A stretch of 64,000 bases of DNA from Leptidea sinapis. Its lineage: Eukaryota; Arthropoda; Insecta; Lepidoptera; Pieridae. A model generated the notes under the pieces. It saw only the letters and a list, made by a program, of their open reading frames with translations, ran no database searches and had not been told where the DNA came from. The stretch is from NCBI RefSeq assembly GCF_905404315.1, contig NC_066310.1, forward strand, positions 7,254,001 to 7,318,000. Direction: 5' to 3'. The translations under genes and the position numbers were made by a program. This document shows positions 1 through 11,677 of the stretch, piece after piece (within the stretch, counting starts at the first letter, position 1; every line of letters begins with the position of its first letter).

Positions 1-1367
1 TTTACACAAATTATCTTGCCCCAAGTTAAGTATATATAGCCTGTGTTATGGGTTACAAGACAATGATATATTTAATACAATATACTTACTTAAACATCCA
101 TGACTCTGACACAAACATCCATATTCATCATATAAATGCTTATAATAAATGTGTTGTGTATCATTCCACCAGTAGTGTGTGTAATATTTATTTTAATTAA
201 TTTAATTATTCATACTAGATCAGTATAAAAGATAACATTACAAGCTGAGTCGTAGACAAGCCTTATTGATCGAAGCTCTCAGGACTGGCTAGCTTCCAGG
301 GCTTAAGCATCATTGTGAAACAGCAACGTTTACAAACCCTCCCCCCACTTAAGCTGATAATTCTCAGAGATACACTTCCTTTTATATCTGAGTGTTACTT
401 TAGTAAGTATAAAGTTAAAACGCTTCGCAAATTATTCATAAAATAAAACTGTTTGTTTCAATGATTTAACAATAATACGTGGTCTTATTTTATTTTTTAA
501 TAAAATAAGTGACAAGACGAGCTGGACGTTCAGCTGATTGTCATTGATACGCCCTGCCCGTTACAATGCAATGCCGTTCAAGATTCTTGAAAAGCCTAAA
601 AATTCTGAGCGGCACTATAATTGCGCTCGTCACCTTAAGACATAAGGTGTTAAGTCTCATTTGCCCAGTAATTTCACGAGCAACGGCGCCCTTCAGACCG
701 AAACACGGTAATGTTTACACATTACTGCTTCAAGGTAGAAATAGGCGCCGTTGTGGTACCCATAATCTAGCCGACATCCTGTGCAACGGAGCCTCCCACT
801 GGTACTCGTCGCTATAAAGCAGTAATGCTTGTGACAATATTATGTAGCCTAGCTATGATGTCCCGAAATTTTTGTAAATATTTATACAAAATTTTAATTA
901 AACCTATTCAGTAGTTTTTGCATTTTGAAAGGAATTATTCTTAGTATTTGACGTTCAATAAGTGATTTTAAATCGAGTTTTGAATAAAAATATTTGAACT
1001 TGAATTAGATGTCTGCAACACTGACTTAAACGAATCACTTGTCTCTTAACAGTAAGCGAGGCTCTTCGCATATTTATAAATTACTTACCAATTAAATGTG
1101 ATACTATCTGTTCTATAGTTAATGTTTAACGTATTTACACCTCACTAACGAACAGAATTAGTGAGACACTAGAACAGGAAATCGATAGGAAATGTACACA
1201 GACTTAAACACGTCAGATTTGGAGTTATACCTGCTATTTTAGTAAAAGTACTAACACATATTTACTAGTCAAAATGTTATATTCATAAGTTTGAAGTTTC
1301 GGCATTACATCGCCCATCAAATAATATAATAAACTTTATTGACCCAATAATGAAGTTAGTTATAGAA
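1..1367 (+). repeat. Large direct duplication, copy A (continues left of the window)
   Basis: 1-1367 matches 2144-3510 at a constant offset of 2143 bp. I saw one difference (T at 452, C at 2595). The match ends at GTTATAGAA in both copies. Because copy A starts at base 1, the repeat may extend further left. The 776 bp between the copies (1368-2143) hold a tRNA-core element and a TAA microsatellite. Confidence 0.95.
492..803 (-). repeat. Hairpin SINE, copy 1 (within duplication copy A)
   Basis: Member of an abundant family of about 300 bp. One end is CCAGTGGGAGGCTC (here inverted at 790-803); the other ends in CTCGTCCCTTATTTTCAT plus an A-rich tail. It is made of several internal inverted repeats (see the finding at 39125-39449). 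The antisense side has an 83-codon open frame (566-817) that recurs in other copies; I regard it as carried by descent, not as a gene. The duplicate is at 2635-2946. Confidence 0.8.
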
Positions 1368-1707
1368 TGTGAGATTCTAGCAGCCATTTTGAAACTCGTC
1401 AGGCCCGAGAAGAACTGGCTTAAAATCATTTTCGTCAGTTTTCAAGGTGACGTAGACTATTACATGAAGTTATTGAATACTTTGTTTAGTTCGCAAAGTG
1501 CGCTGTCAATGAAACCGATTAGAGAAATCGAGTTACGGCATCGATCCAAAGATAGCAAAGATTGGAAGCAACATGAATTGTGCTCGATTAAAATGAACAT
1601 ACATTATTAATTAATGATAGGTCAGTGAACTCGTTGATAAATAATATCGAGAAGACTGAGCTTTGTACTATTTATTTATAAGCTAAAACTTAAAACTTCT
1701 TAACAAT

Positions 1708-1910
1708 TTTTATGTTTCCAAAGTGATAACCCCAACTTCTAGGATTAATACACAAATAAAATTTGAAAACAAGATTTTATGACGATACCTCACTCGAACG
1801 GTTAGCTCAGTTGGCAGAGCACAGGCACGGAACGCCAGAGGTCGTGGGTTCGAGTCTCGCATCTTTCATAAAATTTTGTTTTCAAATTTTATTTGTGTAA
1901 TAAAACTTCT
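1708..1910 (+). repeat. tRNA-core inverted-repeat element (fold-back type)
   Basis: A tRNA-like core (about 1797-1870: GGTTAGCTCAGTTGGCAGAG ... GTGGGTTCGAGTCTCGCAT) is flanked by the same AT-rich sequence in opposite orientations: ACACAAATAAAATTTGAAAA at 1750 and TTTTCAAATTTTATTTGTGT at 1880. The A and B box motifs of an RNA polymerase III promoter are recognisable. The anticodon-loop region carries insertions, so this is not a working tRNA. Confidence 0.75.
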
Positions 1911-2107
1911 TCTTGTGAACATTTTTTGGGTATTGAATGAGATTCAACTATCACACTATACGTAACGCTTGAACGAGTAGGATCAGCTCTAGTTAACTGA
2001 TCGCTCAGTTAGAGCAAAGTTTATCTCAATAATTTAAATATACTTGAAATCAATTTTTTCTTTTCTCAATTCTCAGAGTTTATTTGTCAAAAACTATATA
2101 TGTATAC

Positions 2108-2130
2108 CTGTATAATAATAATAATAATAA
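2108..2130. repeat. TAA microsatellite at a SINE tail
   Basis: ATAATAATAATAATAATAAT directly adjoins the 3' end of the minus-strand SINE at 2131, as usual for the tail of this family. Confidence 0.85.
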
Positions 2131-2283
2131 TATTGACACACTTTTTACACAAATTATCTTGCCCCAAGTTAAGTATATATAGCCTGTGTTATGGGTTACA
2201 AGACAATGATATATTTAATACAATATACTTACTTAAACATCCATGACTCTGACACAAACATCCATATTCATCATATAAATGCT
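2131..2283 (-). repeat. tRNA-derived SINE (copy truncated before the tRNA head)
   Basis: On the minus strand the SINE body runs from ATATGGATGTTTGTGTCAGA through GTTACAAGACAATG's complement to TTGGGGCAAGATAATTTGTG and GTGTCAATATTA, followed by a TAA microsatellite (2111-2130). The same truncated SINE is present at 1-140 as part of the duplication. The tRNA-related head seen at 9411 and 11182 is missing. Confidence 0.75.
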
Positions 2284-3510
2284 TATAATAAATGTGTTGT
2301 GTATCATTCCACCAGTAGTGTGTGTAATATTTATTTTAATTAATTTAATTATTCATACTAGATCAGTATAAAAGATAACATTACAAGCTGAGTCGTAGAC
2401 AAGCCTTATTGATCGAAGCTCTCAGGACTGGCTAGCTTCCAGGGCTTAAGCATCATTGTGAAACAGCAACGTTTACAAACCCTCCCCCCACTTAAGCTGA
2501 TAATTCTCAGAGATACACTTCCTTTTATATCTGAGTGTTACTTTAGTAAGTATAAAGTTAAAACGCTTCGCAAATTATTCATAAAATAAAACTGCTTGTT
2601 TCAATGATTTAACAATAATACGTGGTCTTATTTTATTTTTTAATAAAATAAGTGACAAGACGAGCTGGACGTTCAGCTGATTGTCATTGATACGCCCTGC
2701 CCGTTACAATGCAATGCCGTTCAAGATTCTTGAAAAGCCTAAAAATTCTGAGCGGCACTATAATTGCGCTCGTCACCTTAAGACATAAGGTGTTAAGTCT
2801 CATTTGCCCAGTAATTTCACGAGCAACGGCGCCCTTCAGACCGAAACACGGTAATGTTTACACATTACTGCTTCAAGGTAGAAATAGGCGCCGTTGTGGT
2901 ACCCATAATCTAGCCGACATCCTGTGCAACGGAGCCTCCCACTGGTACTCGTCGCTATAAAGCAGTAATGCTTGTGACAATATTATGTAGCCTAGCTATG
3001 ATGTCCCGAAATTTTTGTAAATATTTATACAAAATTTTAATTAAACCTATTCAGTAGTTTTTGCATTTTGAAAGGAATTATTCTTAGTATTTGACGTTCA
3101 ATAAGTGATTTTAAATCGAGTTTTGAATAAAAATATTTGAACTTGAATTAGATGTCTGCAACACTGACTTAAACGAATCACTTGTCTCTTAACAGTAAGC
3201 GAGGCTCTTCGCATATTTATAAATTACTTACCAATTAAATGTGATACTATCTGTTCTATAGTTAATGTTTAACGTATTTACACCTCACTAACGAACAGAA
3301 TTAGTGAGACACTAGAACAGGAAATCGATAGGAAATGTACACAGACTTAAACACGTCAGATTTGGAGTTATACCTGCTATTTTAGTAAAAGTACTAACAC
3401 ATATTTACTAGTCAAAATGTTATATTCATAAGTTTGAAGTTTCGGCATTACATCGCCCATCAAATAATATAATAAACTTTATTGACCCAATAATGAAGTT
3501 AGTTATAGAA
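2144..3510 (+). repeat. Large direct duplication, copy B
   Basis: This is the second copy of the 1.37 kb duplicated block, containing a truncated tRNA-SINE (to 2283), a hairpin SINE (2635-2946) and unique-looking sequence. Near-identity over non-coding DNA points to a very recent duplication or an assembly duplicate of one locus. Confidence 0.95.
2635..2946 (-). repeat. Hairpin SINE, copy 2 (within duplication copy B)
   Basis: Same as 492-803, carried along in the duplication. It contains the same 83-codon frame at 2709-2960. Confidence 0.8.
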
Positions 3511-4054
3511 CTCGACCTATCTTGCAATGTATTTAAATGTGTAATGTGTTTATTTTGGTACTTCAATTCTATTGGGTAACAGACGCACGCATAAGAAAGA
3601 TAGTCCTATTTTTAATTGGACTTGCACATAATTGAGGTTTTATTCTGGCGAAACAGCGAATCAAATCATGTATTTTAGAGCTTCGAGACTAATTGCTGTT
3701 ATTGTTACGTTCCGTTGAACGGACTTTAAGTACGATTGGACGATTCCAATGACAAACTTTTTTTTAATACACTATATTTTTATTTTATGAATATGAAAGG
3801 CATAATATGTAAATTTGTGTTTTCACTGATGTAAAAATTGATTCACTTGCATCGTGGTTATATAAAACAACACAAGTTCTCTTTTGTGGAATACGATGAT
3901 AAACAAACCTGAGTGAGGTTCACATGATGGTAGGTAGCTTTGTTCTATGTTATCTTTTAATATAAGAACAATCCCGGTCTGCGCGGTTTTTATGGCATAA
4001 TATTGAACTGGAAACACCGCGAAATAATGCCCATTCACATGGATCAGTAAGTAA

Positions 4055-4590
4055 AGCATATTTTTTATTTATTTTTATTTATTTATTAGGTTTATTTACA
4101 ATCACTTACAATAATACACACAAATATAGAAAAGTAGAACTAAAAACTAGGAACTAAATGTAGTGATTACTTACAAATAAACACAGCATGCACAGAAGTA
4201 ATTAATTTTAGGTATTTTTGCAATAAGTTACAAATTAAACATTTTTTTTTAAATTATTAAATGAGTTTTACACAGTTACATCAATTTTCCAATTATAACA
4301 TTATTAAATATTACCAATGATGCTGCAAATGGTCTTGCGGAATTTGGCTAAGGAATCAGCAAATATATCAACATCAGCTACACTATAAGAATTTAAAATT
4401 TTACATAATCGAGGGACTGGGGAATTGGTACCTAGGATCGTTCGACGAAGTGGAGGACAAAGTGGAGTATTCTTACTGGTACTCTTAGACCAAATTTATT
4501 TAGCAATTCGGGACAGTCGATAAAGCCGTTCAATAGTTTATGAGTAAACAGAAGATACAGAAGTTCTCTACGTTCATTACGTTCATCCAT
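4055..4590 (-). pseudogene. LINE ORF2 C-terminus and 3' UTR
   Basis: The minus strand encodes RRELLYLLFTHKLLNGFIDC, a frameshifted middle, then VADVDIFADSLAKFRKTICS and a stop near 4308, as in the C-terminal end of Jockey/CR1-type LINE polymerases. The 3' UTR follows to an ATTT-rich terminus at 4060-4090. Confidence 0.7.
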
Positions 4591-4599
4591 CCATCATTT

Positions 4600-6040
4600 T
4601 TGTAGAAAGGTACAAATAAAAGATACGTTCCCGAATTTTAAACTATTATTAGTACTAATAACTAGTATTCAAATTTACGATTGATTTTCCGCAACTATTG
4701 CTTACGCATTTTACGTAACGGTAGCCATCCCTAGGGCGATCAAGCCTTAATGGACTACACTGGTACAGTACGAGCTGATCAACGTCATAAACAAACTTTG
4801 AACTTCTTCATAGGTATATATGCATATTTCTTTACTATGTTACACTTTACATTAAAACATAATACATGCAATTCCGAACATTCATAATCGCATTGAAAAT
4901 CAAACCGGTACCGAAAGTCCTTGTTCCCCGACGCCTTTTGTTTTAAACGTGCTTTAAAGAAAATGATTTAAAACACGTAAAAAGATAAAATTATGTTTAT
5001 AACTTGAGTTTTACTGTAGCATTCTTTCTAATTATCTTGTGAAGCCACGCTGACTTTTAGCCAAGCATAATATGGGGTCCTGACACCCTACACAGTTCCC
5101 GGCCATGCTCAAGTGCTCAGGTGAAGCACCTGATAAAATGACTCACGCTAGGCTCACCATCATTTTGTATATTCTCGTATTTTCTTTCATAGAAGCTTTT
5201 GTATAATTAATTTTTGAATGAATTATTTGCCTATTAAAATAATATCAAATAAATATTAATAGTTCATTTTACCTAATTAATATTATACATATTAATAAAT
5301 TGTTTAATATGTGAGAAAAACTTTGTTGATCAACTGTTAGAAACTTCACTTTAAGATATTCTATTCTCTCTGAACATCTAATAATTTTTTTATAGATCTC
5401 TAGCCAAAATTCTCAAAACAAATACGGCTGCCTTTTCTTATTCATTATGTTGACTATAATTTTGACGTGAATTCGCCTTTTAATTTGTGACAAACTTGAT
5501 AAGCTATAGCGTTATTTATTTTTAAAATTTGTGTGATATTTAAAGATGTATAGAGGATAACTAGTATGTTAAACAAAAAAAGGATTGTGTGGTTTTATGA
5601 AACTACGGTACAAGTGAAACTAATTCACATTATAGACGTTTAACTAAAAAAATTGGAATAATATTCCATTAAGTGTTTAAAAATCGCTTTATCAATCTGA
5701 ATTTTATGCTTGGAAAATTGGAATGATAATTGGAAATAATAAAAGTAGCTAAGCAAATATAAGATTCAGTTTAGTAAATAAAAACATTTACATTAAACAC
5801 TGACAAAAACAAACAAAATAGCGTGGAGCACTGGCACAAATGAGTAATAGTCTATACACTACATGGTCAGCCGCTGCGAACTATAGGCGCCGCCTGACCG
5901 TCATGCGACATGCAAAACTTAATGTTTCACTTTAAATATAAATATTAATTTGATGACTAATATTCGTGAAATAGCCAAATCAAAATAAAGAGATCGTGTA
6001 CTTCTATACAAATAGTTCTATTTTTATTATATATAACTAT
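4600..6040. other. No gene recognised
   Basis: AT-rich sequence without open frames above chance or a repeat that I recognise. A patch of higher GC at 5820-5930 contains AGGCGCCGCCTGACCG but no coding signal. Confidence 0.5.
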
Positions 6041-6989
6041 ATTATCCATTTAATTCAAATTCAAATATTTTTATTCAAAATAGGATGTGACATTATGAAA
6101 TGTGAAATGATTTATTGAAATTCAAAAACTACCACAAAATATTTAACAGCTCAGAATAGATCAAATTAAATTGAAATATTTTAAGTGCACAATTATTATG
6201 GTCACCATATTGTTTGTGTAAGGATCATTTGTAAGTAAGGTACATGTCGTGACTTGTGTCTTCTTGCACAGTTTAGACAGTAATTTATTCAAATATATAA
6301 AATTCCTACTTTTTGCTACATTATTCTGAAAAACAGCACCTTACTTAATTAGCGAAGAGGCCTTATAGATGTAAGGTTTACAGCATTATACACTTTATTA
6401 ACCGGTAATACGGTTAAGTATGTCGTGAATGTTGTGTGCTTTATAATTTGTATGCTAATTTTATGTTTATTCATGGATTTTATTTGGAACAGTTTTTTAA
6501 TCTAATACTACGCAGTTACGACTTTAGTTTATGGATTTGTAAAAGTATTTTAGGTTTTTACCATGATTTCATATAATTCCTGTTTTATGTAATATTTTTG
6601 TTTATTTATATCCTTCGTGGTTTAACTAAGTAATTCATTCTTTAAATTTTTTGTAGTTAAACATAATATTGGGTTCACTCTTTTACGTTCTCTTACGGAA
6701 TAGTTTGGACTTTTCTAGACGTCATCCGAATCGAATAAGCCATCGCTCCTTAGATAATGTATTAGTCTCCGCTGCGCTCCAACTCTAGATATCTTACTTC
6801 TACCTTACAATTATCTTACTACCTAAGAACAATAGCTGTGTTTATTACGGCAACTATTAGATGCTTGTGTGCGTGACATCTTGACACTCAATGGCATCTT
6901 TCAAATTTTTTAATATACGCTTCGTGTTATTTTACATTGAAATTAATAAAATGAACAACACTTAAGTACCTACTGATGATAATAGGTAT

Positions 6990-7813
6990 CTGGAGGTCTA
7001 CTCGCAAAATCGACAACGATACATTCGGAACGATACGATAATACTCCGAATATATCGCAACTAACCCACTCTAACAAATGTTCGAATTCCTTATCGTTTA
7101 TCGTTACCAAAGACTAATATTTTGATTTTTTTACGATGTTAGTGTGAATGTAATATGTTCAAACATAAACATTATCTGTGCTTTGTCGCTGTGAAGTGTC
7201 AAAAGTCAAAACATAGTTTAGGAGCTAAGGACCATGCCAGACTCTGCACCACCAATTTGGTATCATTTACACATATTGTAAATGTTAAAAAAATATGTAA
7301 TAGATATAATATGACCATTTAAAATTGAATAAATAATACAAAACTCGCGGATAATAAAATGTAAAAAAAAGTAACTCAACCCTTCTCGTCGACTTCCTAT
7401 TTCTCAGGCGGCCATTTGCATTATTTCTACGCATAAACGATCAACAAAATGACTTAAATAACTTAGTAGTAAAAAAATCCTCTTGAATAGTAAATCACAT
7501 ATAATTATTTTAATAATATTTATTAACTATGTATATTGTATGGCAAATATATCTATACAGCTTGAAACGATAATAGCAACGACAGCCTAGATGGTGTCGT
7601 TGAGATTATCGTAAAAGTGACGTTTGACTATTTGTGAAATTCGAATATTCGTCTGACATTAACAACTAAGAGTAGGGTTAGGACCGATAATATCAAATAA
7701 TGTTTCGTTCGTTCAATCATCGTTTCGACATTGAATACGACGTAACTAAGAGTAGGATTCGACACGACTAATGCCACGATTTATCGAATATCGATTTTAG
7801 GAGTAGGCCCCGT
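6990..7813. mobile_element. Possible MITE with imperfect inverted ends
   Basis: The left end (GGAGGTCTACTCGCAAAATCGA) and the reverse complement of the right end (GGGGCCTACTCCTAAAATCGA) match over about 21 bp with four mismatches. Inside, AACTAAGAGTAGG occurs twice (near 7667 and 7744), along with many ATCG-rich motifs (TTATCGTTTATCG, ACGATAAT). No coding sequence is recognised. No clear target duplication was found, so the boundaries are tentative. Confidence 0.4.
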
Positions 7814-9010
7814 GATTCCAGTGTCTTTCTCAGTTCTTGTCAAACTATTTTTACAAAGTTTTACCACGCAACCCTACATTTTAGTTTCAATTATGTATGA
7901 GCAAATTTTAACAGTACATGTGGCAATTCGTCGTTCTGAATTTTAAAATTTTAAGCTTCAACAATGCTAACAATTAAATCTTATAAAATATAATGTACCT
8001 ACACAGCGGTACTAATAACTATAAATTTGAATTGGAATGATTTTCTCATAGTTTTCATGTGAGGACTTGAATTTCTTTTTTTGTATAATTAATGAAATAC
8101 TAATTAAATCCTAATAATAACCTACGCAAATATAAACAAAATGGCGGATTTATTGACAGAGCCGTCACAAAATGGCGTAACAGCACATATTTTTAAGTGC
8201 AAAAGTAGGCCAAATATCATCACATTGGATTGTGAAATACTATTATTTCCAATAGCATTAAAGTAAAATATTCGCTCGAGAAAAATATTCTAGTTTGCAA
8301 AATATATCTTAGGCAAGTATACATGCAATATGCAAATATAAGAAGGATTATTTAAATGTTATAGCTAACGTATGGGTTACCTCATTTTAACACAAAGTTT
8401 TGCAATTAATGTTAAAAAAGCCAAATCCCCTACATATATTATATTTACTAGTGGGAGGCTCCTTTGCATTAAATAAAAATCCCTTTAAGTAGTGCTAAAA
8501 ACTGTGGCGAATACAAATTTACTTTTTCGAAAATTCCAGCAAAATTGAATAAAAAGACTGCAATTAAGGAAATTAGATGCTAATTAAACGAAATGGAGTT
8601 AATCTCACTACACTTCAGATGATGGAACCTGCTTAAAATTTAAAATATGGAATAATATATTAAAGACGAAGAAACAAAGATGTCGACTGTTAGTTCATGA
8701 AAGCTTAAGGATTACAAATACTCAAAAAAATTAAAACTGAAAATTCCTCGAACTTTTTCGGAACTGTTACAACAAGTTTCCTAACATTTAATGGCTTTAT
8801 TTATAACTATGAATGAAACGTTCACCATTATAATCCAGAAATAAATTTACTGTCTGTGACTTGGAACAGACCATGATCTCCAACCCCTAAGAATTTTAAG
8901 GCGAGTCTTTAGGAAAGAAAGTTCATGGGCTTTTTTCTTTTCTTTGTGGGATAGTAACAGAGTGGTCTTTATTAAATATCTCGACCAAGGAACTACTGTT
9001 AACTACTGTT
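7814..9010. other. No gene recognised
   Basis: AT-rich. The only familiar sequence is a scrap of hairpin SINE (AGTGGGAGGCTCCTTTGCAT at 8452-8471). Confidence 0.5.
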
Positions 9011-9011
9011 C

Positions 9012-9263
9012 ACCAGTGAGAGGCTTCGTTGCATAGGATGCCAGCTAGATTATGGGTTAACGTTAACGGTGCCTATTTCTGCCGTGAAGCAGTTATGTGT
9101 AAACATAACCGTGTTTCGGTCTGAAGGGCGCCGTAGTGAAATTACTGGGCAAATTACACGTCACCTTGAGACACCAGTGTCTCAAGGTGACGAGCGTAAT
9201 TATTTTAGTGCCGCTCAGAATTTTTGGCATTTTCAAGAATCCTGAGCGGCACTGCATTGTGCT
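9012..9263 (+). repeat. Hairpin SINE, copy 3, tail missing
   Basis: It runs from ACCAGTGAGAGGCTTCGTTG to AGCGGCACTGCATTGTGCTG. The usual stem around GAGACTTAACATCTTATGTCTC has turned into a perfect 16-bp inverted repeat (9159-9192). Confidence 0.75.
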
Positions 9264-9410
9264 GAAATTACCGTATATTTAAATAATAGCTTAAATGAGT
9301 TTTTTTAACGGCCCCAGGAGACCGCAGGCTCAAGTACTTGATGTTAGTAAACGGTTTGACTTGCGTTAATTAGAAGTATTGTCAAAATGTATGCTAAGGT
9401 TTTAAATATA

Positions 9411-9645
9411 GACGACCCATATAGCCGAATGGTTAGTGACCCTGACTACTAAGCTAGAGGTCCCGGGTTCGAATCTCGGTAGGTGCCATCATTAATTATA
9501 TGATGAATATGAATGTTTGTTTCCGAGTCATGGATGTTTAAGTAAGTACATTGTATTAAATTTATCGTTGTCATGTACCCATAGCACAGGCTATGCCTAG
9601 TTTGGGGCAAGATAATATGTGTAAAAGTGTGTCAATATTATGTTA
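9411..9645 (+). repeat. tRNA-derived SINE, full length
   Basis: The head, 9413-9487, is tRNA-like (TATAGCCGAATGGTTAGTGA, then GGTCCCGGGTTCGAATCTCG), with Pol III A and B boxes. The body is ATGAATATGAATGTTTG ... TTTGGGGCAAGATAATATGT and the end is GTGTCAATATTATG with an ATT-rich tail. The acceptor-stem halves do not pair well, so it is a SINE and not a tRNA gene. Confidence 0.8.
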
Positions 9646-10011
9646 TTATATAAATATATCGCGAAAATCTAGTAAAAATAGGCGTTGAAATAGCCTCGTG
9701 TTAACTTTACGATCATTAAAAGTTAAATTCAATTAAAAGTCATTGACAAATAATAGTATCGGTGCGACTCTCTCATGTTCTCAAACAATGAGTTCATTGT
9801 TCTTGTATCACATGAATAAACAATACCTGTGTACTTTTAATATAAAGAAGTAATATATTACCGCCATAGAAAATTATGGCTTTGATGTGGTGAAAGGATT
9901 GGAGGTACTGGTGTGACCGTGGCAGTGGAATTATTTAAAATAATACACATAGCTTGAGCCATAGAAGAGATTTGTTGGATTGATGGATAGATGCCCACAT
10001 TCTATTGCAAC

Positions 10012-10225
10012 ACCAGAAGAATCACAAGAGCGTTGCCGGCCTTTAAGGAAGGTGTACGCGCTTTTTTTGAAGGTACCCATGTCGTATCGTCCCGGAAACA
10101 CCGCACAAGGAAGCTAATTCCACAGCTTTGTAGTACGAGGGAGAAAGCTCCTTGAAAACCGCACTAGTTTCCAAGGATTTAATGTTCCTTTTCGATATCC
10201 CCGCAAAAGAATAACACTTCTTCAA
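10012..10225 (-). pseudogene. Jockey-like LINE C-terminal fragment
   Basis: The complement carries the usual end of a lepidopteran jockey-like ORF2: the block for TKLWNELP, the FP..YDMG..K segment (CATGTCGTATCGTCCCGG) and the following FLKGR region (GCCTTTAAGGAAGGTGTACG). The same order is seen at 12640, 29640, 36290 and 40900. Confidence 0.65.
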
Positions 10226-10649
10226 AGACCTTTACGAAAAACCAACCATCAATTTCCAGGATGTCTTAAATACTAGACGATAGTTTCAAACATTTGGATC
10301 CTTTTGGGCACTCACTCAAAACATAGTAAAATTTTATTATGTGATAAATTAAATACTTTGTATTATTAACAAAATATATTTAACTGATTTCAATTTAGCG
10401 AACTACCTAGAACTATTTCATTGTGATTTTTTTTCGGTAATAAGTTAATACGTTTTTTAAATTATGAATAAGTACTGCATTTGATGATACCATATAAAGA
10501 TTTGTAAGCTTCATAATGATTGCATGCTGTATCTGCCTTAAAAGATAATGCATTTAGAATTAACTTAAGATTAAATATTGTATTATTGCGTGAATTAATG
10601 GAATTATCACTGGTGGATTGAATAAATAAATAAACAAATACTTAGATAA

Positions 10650-10866
10650 TTTTTACGTCTAGATAAAGTTTACTGCTAGACAATCGACGAAAACAGGCCA
10701 GGCTTATTACTTTAGTGTGCGTGACACTCTATGTGTTACACTCGCGATTAGAATGTCATTTTGTGTTAGTGTGCGTGCATTGTTAAAAATAGAGGTTAAC
10801 AACTGTCAACCTCAATTTTTCGACGTTTTCGCAGCTGTCACAGTCTATCTAGGCGTTTTTTTTCAT
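10650..10866 (+). mobile_element. CTAGATAGA-ended short element, copy 1
   Basis: It shares ACGTCTAGATA, GACAATCGACGAAAACAGGC, GTTACACTCGCGATT, TTAGTGTGCGTG and TTTTTCGACGTTTTC with copies at 17.9, 31.0 and 32.8 kb, in the same order. The outermost motif CTAGATA occurs inverted at the far end (GTCTATCTAG), so this looks like a short non-autonomous DNA element of about 220 bp. Confidence 0.55.
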
Positions 10867-10868
10867 TT

Positions 10869-11046
10869 ATTTTTTTATGAAAATAAGGGACTAATTGATT
10901 GAGGAAGTAATTGATACGCCCTGCCCATTACAATGCTGTGCCGCTTAGGATTATTGAAAAACAACAAATTCTGAGCGGCACTACAACTGCGCTCGTCATC
11001 TTGAGTTATAAGTTGTCAAGTCTCGGCGCCCTTCAGACGGAAACTT
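10869..11046 (-). repeat. Hairpin SINE, partial
   Basis: It contains ATACGCCCTGCCCATTACAA, CTGAGCGGCACTACAACTGC and GGCGCCCTTCAGACGGAAAC in family order on the minus strand, with a middle deletion and the far end missing. Confidence 0.7.
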
Positions 11047-11181
11047 TATAATTACATTTTTTTTTTATTTACTTTGAATATTATGAACACACATCCTACA
11101 TAACTCAGTTTATAATTTAATTACCGACATTTTGTGTCGACAAAGAACTAATAAGTAAAACACACTATTGTACTACATGAC

Positions 11182-11438
11182 GACCTGTATAGCCGAGTGG
11201 TTAGCGATCCTACCTACTGAGCTAGAGGTCCCGGGTTCGAATCCCGGTAGGTGCAAGCATTTATATGATGAATATGGATGTTTGTTTCCAAGTCATGGAT
11301 GTTTAAATGTATTTATGTATGTTTAAGTAAGTATATTGTATTAAATATATCGTTATCTTGTAACCCATAACACAGGCTATATATGCTTAACTTGGGGCAA
11401 GATAATTTGTATAAAAAGTGTGTCAATATTATATTATA
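11182..11438 (+). repeat. tRNA-derived SINE, full length
   Basis: Best-preserved copy: tRNA-like head 11182-11254 (TATAGCCGAGTGGTTAGCGA, GGTCCCGGGTTCGAATCCCG), then a body with a short internal repeat (TGTTTAAATGTATTTATGTA) and the end CTTGGGGCAAGATAATTTGT, GTGTCAATATTATA. Confidence 0.8.
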
Positions 11439-11677
11439 AGACATGTCTCAATAAAGTAAAGTTTGATAATGAATGTGTTCTTATAAACAATATATGTACT
11501 TAGTTTAAAGCGGCTTCTTATTGTGTAATTAACGATAACGACTCCAAATAGATTCAGTAATTAATTCTTCTTAGCCCCGAATGACCTAAGACTCCGCCAT
11601 CAAGTGAACGTTGGGGCTATCCAGCTATCGACATCACTAACTAGTGAGAAGACTCGAAGAAATCGTATGAGTTAATG

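Noticed and set aside
1350..1610. 86-codon + strand frame
   Set aside because: Its first codons lie in the duplicated block but the frame is cut at the duplication edge in the second copy, it matches nothing known and its composition is that of AT-rich non-coding DNA.
1797..1870. Candidate tRNA gene (also at 11182, 19471, 30166 and 61579)
   Set aside because: Pol III boxes are good, but anticodon loops and acceptor stems are defective and each core sits inside a repeat family, so these are SINE-type heads.
3823..4059. 78-codon minus-strand frame
   Set aside because: No recognisable motif, no splice context, and it abuts a LINE 3' end.
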